This document shows, one piece after another, positions 60,340 through 64,000 of a stretch of DNA of 64,000 nt (the first letter of the stretch is position 1; every line of letters begins with the position of its first letter). Location of the stretch: the NCBI RefSeq assembly GCF_000474745.1, contig NZ_ASJR01000011.1, positions 1 to 64,000 on the forward strand, in the 5' to 3' direction. Position numbers and translations under genes: made by a program. The stretch is from Chitinivibrio alkaliphilus ACht1. GTDB lineage: Bacteria; Fibrobacterota; Chitinivibrionia; Chitinivibrionales; Chitinivibrionaceae. The notes below the pieces were generated by a model. That model saw only the letters and a program-made list of their open reading frames with translations, did no database searches and was not told the DNA's origin.

Positions 60340-61772
60340 TCTGGGGCATTTTTCTCTGTAAGGTTTTTTACAAGTAGTTCCAAAAGTTCTTCCTGGAGAT
60401 TCCAGTGAGCGTAGGCTCCGCGATGCCGATTATTTAAGATAAGAGTAAACGCATAGGTTCGGTTGTCAATGTACACATACCCGGCAAGGTTATTGACCCC
60501 GCTTTGGGCAAGGGTGCCCGTTTTTGCTCGTACGGTTCCCCGTAAAGGTGGTGAATCAAGACGAGTTGCGAGGGTTCCATTTATTCCGGCTACGGGAAGA
60601 CCACTGATAAACTCATATTTCCACTCCGGTTGTTCGTAGACGTACTGCAAGGTGCGTAGGAGTTGGAGCGGGGTTGTCCGGTTTTCTCTTCCCATTCCTG
60701 AACCATTTACAAAGTGTGGTGGTGTGTCGGTGCTGTCAATATGGTGTATGTACCAATCTGTCATGCGTTGTGACGCCTCATTCCACGATACGGGGCCGGT
60801 TTTGGGTTCTACGGCGGCACGGTAGAGGTTTTCTGCAATAAAGTTATTGGAAAATTGCAAGGTGTTTCCTACATGAAACGAAAGGGGCGGGGAGTGGTGT
60901 GTATAGAAGGGCGTGCGGGTGGTATCTTGTGGATGCGGTGTTGTGGTTGTTTTAACAACGGCTGATAGGGTGATTCCTGCCGTATTCAGCATGTGTGAAA
61001 GAGCGTTGTGGAAATGGGTTTGTGGATCCCAGATCTTTCGGTAGAACACTCTATGGGGGCTGGTTTCGCTAATAACACCGTTGAGAAAGAGTATTGTTTC
61101 TCCTGCATCTTCATAGGTTGTTACTTCCAGTCGGGGAGATCCTTCAGTTTGCGTTACGATACGACCTCGGATACGGACATCGTCCCGGGGTGGAAGCAGG
61201 GCAACGTGAGCATCGTTTCCTGCTGTTGTCGGTGCTATGTGGATTTCCAGGGCGTTAAAATTTGCAGATAAGGAACTTGCGGGAGCCATATATGCACGAG
61301 AGCTGTTTTTGTTTTCAAAGCCCGGGCCGTAGATTTCACTGCCAAAGAGAGAGTGATCGAGTATCAAGGTGTCGGTTATTTCACGAATGCCACGATTGGC
61401 CAGCTGCGTGGCAAAAAGCCAGAGATTTTCTGCAGTAAGATGGGGATCGCCGGTTCCTACAAAACGGGATGTTCCCAGGGTCATCCCTTTTTCAGTATCA
61501 AGGGAATCTATGTATACGTGGGTAGGAAAGCGATGCTCTTTACCTAAAATATCAAAGGCTGCAGCGCCGGTGAAAATTTTTTGTAACGACGCGGGGGTAA
61601 ACCATGAATCTGCATTGACCGCAATATAGGAGGTATCTGCAGAAAGCTCTTGCACGACAAAGCCGAGATGGCTTTGTGTAAAGTCGTGACGGCGTAGAAG
61701 TGCTGTAACGTCATCTTTCGTAAGGGCTGCTGTGGTACCATACAGCATAAGCAAAAAAAGAAGATATTTCAT
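60315..61772 (-). CDS. dacB: D-alanyl-D-alanine carboxypeptidase/endopeptidase (PBP4, DacB)
   Basis: A 485-residue periplasmic penicillin-binding protein of class C (S13). Signal peptide MKYLLFLLMLYGTTAA. Active-site motifs: SxxK in TPASLQKIF, SxN in LQFSNNFIAEN, and KTG in VRAKTGTLAQSG. A typical inserted domain lies between SxxK and SxN. It trims or cuts peptidoglycan peptides. The gene starts in an ATGA overlap with nrdR. Confidence 0.95.
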   Translation of the reverse strand: MKYLLFLLMLYGTTAALTKDDVTALLRRHDFTQSHLGFVVQELSADTSYIAVNADSWFTPASLQKIFTGAAAFDILGKEHRFPTHVYIDSLDTEKGMTLGTSRFVGTGDPHLTAENLWLFATQLANRGIREITDTLILDHSLFGSEIYGPGFENKNSSRAYMAPASSLSANFNALEIHIAPTTAGNDAHVALLPPRDDVRIRGRIVTQTEGSPRLEVTTYEDAGETILFLNGVISETSPHRVFYRKIWDPQTHFHNALSHMLNTAGITLSAVVKTTTTPHPQDTTRTPFYTHHSPPLSFHVGNTLQFSNNFIAENLYRAAVEPKTGPVSWNEASQRMTDWYIHHIDSTDTPPHFVNGSGMGRENRTTPLQLLRTLQYVYEQPEWKYEFISGLPVAGINGTLATRLDSPPLRGTVRAKTGTLAQSGVNNLAGYVYIDNRTYAFTLILNNRHRGAYAHWNLQEELLELLVKNLTEKNAPDYSDEESR

Positions 61773-62221
61773 TTTCGTTGCAGTATTCCAGTCTGAGTAA
61801 TAAATTCTTCAGCAGAGTTTACATCGAGATAGACTGAGGCAAAACGAATGTAGGCTATTTGATCTACTTCGTAGAGGCGAGTCATCACCATTTCGCCAAT
61901 CGTGAGGGAGGCAACCTCTGTTTTTCCAAGACTCCGCAACTCTTTTTCAATGGCATTTGCCATGGCAGCGATTGTATTAATACTGACGGGCCGTTTCTTA
62001 CAGGCAATCTGCATTCCCTCAACTAATTTTTGCCGATTGTAGTTTTCCCGTCGTAAGTCCCGTTTGATAACGGCGATTTGTGTTTCCTCTATGTACTCAT
62101 AGGTTGTGAACCGTCCTTCACAGACGGTACATTCGCGACGTCTTCGTATGGCAGAGCCATTGTGGGCAGTGCGTGAATCTATCACCTTGTCGTGTAGATT
62201 ACTACAATGAGGGCATTTCAT
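61769..62221 (-). CDS. nrdR: Transcriptional repressor NrdR
   Basis: A 150-residue regulator of ribonucleotide reductase genes. The N-terminal zinc ribbon is MKCPHCSNLHDKVIDSR... CTVCEGRFTTYE, followed by the ATP-cone domain (VIKRDLRRENYNRQKLVEGM). Length and start are canonical. No nrd operon is visible here. It is divergent from the degenerate receiver gene; the 79-base gap holds a strong sigma-70-type promoter for the latter. Confidence 0.97.
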   Translation of the reverse strand: MKCPHCSNLHDKVIDSRTAHNGSAIRRRRECTVCEGRFTTYEYIEETQIAVIKRDLRRENYNRQKLVEGMQIACKKRPVSINTIAAMANAIEKELRSLGKTEVASLTIGEMVMTRLYEVDQIAYIRFASVYLDVNSAEEFITQTGILQRK

Positions 62222-62242
62222 GAAGCAACTCGCAAAAAAAAG

Positions 62243-62271
62243 TTGGCAATCCCAGGACTCTATAATATAAT
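62243..62271 (+). promoter_or_regulatory. Predicted sigma-70-type promoter for the degenerate receiver gene
   Basis: TTGGCA at 62243-62248 and TATAAT at 62266-62271 are separated by 17 bases, five of six and six of six matches to the standard consensus. The transcript would start near 62278, about 22 bases before the ATG at 62301, which has AAGGA in its leader. Confidence 0.65.
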
Positions 62272-62300
62272 TATCGTACCTTCATTCAAGGACAGTTAGT

Positions 62301-62816
62301 ATGGATTTTGATACAAATAGAAACCGTCTGTTGCAACAGCTGACATCGCAACGAAAACAAAAACAACGGAGCATTGAAAATACGCGGGCAAAAATGCGAT
62401 TGAAGGAGCAGGCACAAGCTTTGGGAACAGCTTCGTCGAAGCGGCGGGGCAGGAAAAAGTTTGTGTTGCTGTACGGCCATCCCGGGCTTTTTTTGGGCAC
62501 CGTGAAGGCAACCCTTGCAGATATGGCTGAGGTTGTTTTGTATAATAATATTGATCGAGCTTCTGAGTATGTGCTTGAGCACCATATTCCCTTAGTTATT
62601 ATGGATATGGACCCTCCCAGTGATTGGCGAAAATGTCATGATCTTTTTACGACAGGGAAAACCATGTATCCCGATATAAACTATATTGTATTTCAAAAGA
62701 ACAAAATTCCGGAAGAGCCCGTGTGCGTCTTAGAGCATCAAGGTGCTCATGTCTTAACAAAGCCCTTGAATAGTGCAGAGTTCACTGCTCTTGTGGAGAA
62801 GCTTGTGTATTCCTAA
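62301..62816 (+). CDS. Receiver-like protein with degenerate phosphorylation site
   Basis: 171 residues. A basic N-terminal helix (about residues 1-50, rich in Gln, Lys and Arg) leads to RGRKKFVLLYGHPGLFLGTV, then LVIMDMDPPSDWRKC, then AHVLTKPLNSAEFTALVEKL. This is the order of a response regulator receiver, with MDMD at the phospho-Asp strand and the KP motif of strand five, but the paired acids at the start of the domain are missing (YGHPG). Phosphorylation is therefore doubtful. The 20-base AAGGA leader and the promoter at 62243-62271 support expression. Ten bases later comes the Nif3-like gene. Confidence 0.75.
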   Translation: MDFDTNRNRLLQQLTSQRKQKQRSIENTRAKMRLKEQAQALGTASSKRRGRKKFVLLYGHPGLFLGTVKATLADMAEVVLYNNIDRASEYVLEHHIPLVIMDMDPPSDWRKCHDLFTTGKTMYPDINYIVFQKNKIPEEPVCVLEHQGAHVLTKPLNSAEFTALVEKLVYS

Positions 62817-62826
62817 GGAGGTACGT

Positions 62827-63588
62827 ATGCGTCGGGATAGGCTTGTTGAATATTTAGAATCACGTCTTTCTATTTCTTCCTTTTCAGATTACAGTTTTAA
62901 CGGGGTACAGATTGCCGGTGCAGAGGAGGTTTCTCGAGTAGGCTTCTCGGTAGATTCGGGCAGCGCCATATTCCGCGACGCTGTTGAGTTGGAGCTGGAT
63001 TTCCTGGTGGTACATCACGGGTTATTCTGGAACGGGGCAAACCCCTCTTTGCGAGGCCCTATGAAAGAACGAATCTCCCTGCTTCTTTCCCATAATATCA
63101 CCCTCTTTGCGGCCCATCTTCCCCTTGATGTGCACGCCGAAATTGGAAATAATGCAGTTTTGTTGGAGCAGGTTGGGTGTGATGGGTCGTCTCAGGGGAT
63201 GGTCCCTTGCGGGACGGGGTATTTGGGAAATCTCGGTGTTGTGTCAGAGCCACGGACTGTTCAAGAGATTTCCAATGACCTCTTGCGTCATTACCCTGGG
63301 GTAGACATGAAGGTGGTTCTTCCTGATCGTCTGGTCCAACGGGTTGCCGTTTTAAGTGGTGCTGCATCACGAAAAGATTTTTATCGGGCCTGTGCCATGG
63401 GGGCAGATCTTTTTATTACAGGTGAACAGTGCGACTATTTTCACGATGCGTGTGATGCTGGGTGTGGCTTGCTTTTTATGGGGCATCACGCCAGTGAAGA
63501 GGGGGGAATGCGTGCCTTGCGCAGAGATGTGGAGCGTGTATTTCCTCAACTGAACACGCATTGCATTAACCATGCAACGGGTCTGTAA
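62827..63588 (+). CDS. Nif3-like GTP cyclohydrolase I type 2 family protein (YbgI)
   Basis: 253 residues from ATG 62827, behind AAGGAGG. The dinuclear metal site of the Nif3/YbgI fold is visible: FSVDSGSAI, VVHHGLFW (HH), FAAHLPLDVH, and the late GHHASEEGGMRAL. Relatives bind two metals; some were reported as GTP cyclohydrolase type IB-like, but the in vivo role is unclear. Transcribed with the receiver-like gene. Confidence 0.93.
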   Translation: MRRDRLVEYLESRLSISSFSDYSFNGVQIAGAEEVSRVGFSVDSGSAIFRDAVELELDFLVVHHGLFWNGANPSLRGPMKERISLLLSHNITLFAAHLPLDVHAEIGNNAVLLEQVGCDGSSQGMVPCGTGYLGNLGVVSEPRTVQEISNDLLRHYPGVDMKVVLPDRLVQRVAVLSGAASRKDFYRACAMGADLFITGEQCDYFHDACDAGCGLLFMGHHASEEGGMRALRRDVERVFPQLNTHCINHATGL

Positions 63589-63613
63589 TAAAAAAATCAA
63601 CAAAATAAAATTT

Positions 63614-63631
63614 GTGTGACCAGTATCACAC
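63614..63631. repeat. Inverted repeat GTGTGA-N6-TCACAC
   Basis: A perfect 6-bp dyad with six-base spacing lies between the convergent Nif3-like and mazG genes. It contains the exact CRP/FNR-family consensus TGTGA-N6-TCACA, but lies after two gene ends, where an activator site is not expected. Read leftward it is followed by AAATTTTATTTTG, so it may terminate mazG. Confidence 0.5.
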
Positions 63632-63641
63632 TTGTTTTGCC

Positions 63642-63690
63642 CTGTGTAATGTATCTTACTAGTAGATATCTCATTGAGCATATTACACAG
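63642..63690. repeat. Long imperfect inverted repeat between convergent genes
   Basis: CTGTGTAAT at 63642-63650 pairs with ATTACACAG at 63682-63690; the interval has its own near-palindrome around ACTAGT. No T run follows on either strand. It could form a cruciform or RNA hairpin in the 3' end of either message. Confidence 0.5.
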
Positions 63691-63719
63691 CACTACATTC
63701 TGCTGTATAATTGGGAGTG

Positions 63720-63755
63720 GTGAGTTATCCCGTAGGGGGTGACTCACTTTTTTTT
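63720..63755 (+). terminator. Intrinsic terminator of the Nif3-like gene, overlapping the end of mazG
   Basis: GTGAGT (63720-63725) pairs with ACTCAC (63742-63747), with further pairing of CCC and GGG inside, and is followed by a T8 run at 63748-63755. The hairpin overlaps the last codons of the convergent mazG frame. Confidence 0.7.
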
Positions 63756-64000
63756 ATGTGATCCCAGATATCATTGAGTTCTTGTGCAGAAGTTGTGTGA
63801 AACTCTTTCCCATGCTGGGCTAATTCTTTTTCGATGGCCATAAATCGTTGCGTAAAGGAGCGGATTGACGCTTGAAGCCCCTCTTCAGCAGAAATATCTA
63901 CGTGTCGCGCCACATTTACCAAGGAGAAAAGGATATCCCCCAGTTCTTTTTCTGCATGCCTATGGTTGCCTGTTTCCACAGCTTCACGAAATTCCCCAAA
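63725..64000 (-). CDS. mazG: Nucleoside triphosphate pyrophosphohydrolase MazG, C-terminal part (partial)
   Basis: An open frame enters from the right edge and stops with TAA at 63725-63727. Its 91 residues contain FGEFREAVETGN, then KELGDILFSLVNVARH (the E-x2-D helix of the MazG fold, metal-binding) and EEGLQASIRSFTQRFMAIEK (typical of the second MazG repeat). The family removes pyrophosphate from non-canonical NTPs. Only the C-terminal part is in the window. Confidence 0.9.
   Translation of the reverse strand, partial: FGEFREAVETGNHRHAEKELGDILFSLVNVARHVDISAEEGLQASIRSFTQRFMAIEKELAQHGKEFHTTSAQELNDIWDHIKKSESPPTG

Noticed and set aside
63615-63630. A CRP-type activator site
   Set aside because: The match to TGTGA-N6-TCACA is exact, but it sits between two gene ends with no promoter downstream, so I list it only as an inverted repeat.
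1-64000. tRNA, rRNA, CRISPR arrays, insertion sequences, prophage or toxin-antitoxin modules
   Set aside because: None was seen by reading; no clustered direct repeats, transposase, integrase or cloverleaf were noticed. A tRNA or repeat search program was not run.

Overview
The window is dense bacterial chromosome with no rRNA, tRNA, CRISPR array, insertion sequence or prophage that I can see. The gene set is that of a Gram-negative (diderm) bacterium: an ExbB/ExbD/TonB-type operon with outer-membrane proteins, an MCE/MlaD protein, several lipoproteins, and type IV pilus cytoplasmic parts. A secreted polysaccharide deacetylase ends in a Por-type (T9SS-like) C-terminal sorting domain, and the first partial gene ends in a GR-x-LG-x-GAY tail. 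Together these suggest the Fibrobacterota, possibly a haloalkaliphilic chitin degrader such as Chitinivibrio. That placement is inference; no marker gene here settles it.

Layout. 0-5 kb: a leftward operon of two exported proteins of unknown role, ispG and a glycosyltransferase. 5-7 kb: a small zinc-ribbon gene, dgt and a 34-residue membrane peptide. 7-16 kb: a rightward block with a nitronate-monooxygenase-like enzyme, a DUF4404 protein, rpoN, lipA, hpf, mlaD, an HPr protein, typA and pyk; the rpoN-hpf-HPr proximity recalls the nitrogen-PTS neighbourhood of Proteobacteria. 16-24 kb: a leftward carbohydrate-type ABC transporter operon (binding protein, two permeases, ATPase, lipoprotein, CheY-like regulator), preceded by a large MFS-like/HEAT/cNMP-binding membrane protein. 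24-33 kb: a leftward operon of a 1,249-residue TPR protein, ExbB, two ExbD-type proteins, a protein with an L7/L12-like domain, a TonB-like protein and an outer-membrane protein. 33-41 kb: leftward rsmA, outer-membrane barrel, two lipoproteins and ispE, then the deacetylase, an S4 protein and rsmG. 41-53 kb: a long rightward, tightly overlapping run of pilB, pcrA, gatC, comEA-like, pilM, pilN/O-like, rsmD, coaD, rhomboid, CNNM-like, M23 peptidase, yjbQ-type and PHP genes. 53-64 kb: signalling genes (LacI-like/GGDEF, receiver-HDOD, CheX-like/GGDEF, degenerate receiver) mixed with adk, ispD, murB, an MBL hydrolase, dacB, nrdR, a Nif3-like gene and mazG.

The most striking observation is a set of five reading-frame breaks: the zinc ribbon, the 253-residue membrane protein, the MFS/HEAT/cNMP protein, the LacI-like/GGDEF protein and, less surely, the TonB-like protein. 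Each is restored by adding exactly one base. In four of them the break sits on an A/T homopolymer of 6-7 bases. The common explanation would be homopolymer undercalls in the sequence. The alternative is frameshifting or transcriptional slippage, and the zinc-ribbon gene has a correctly phased A-AAA-AAA heptamer. Three non-mevalonate isoprenoid genes (ispG, ispE, ispD) lie in three separate operons. The TPR/ExbB/ExbD/ExbD/TonB-like operon is the best candidate for a poorly described envelope machine.
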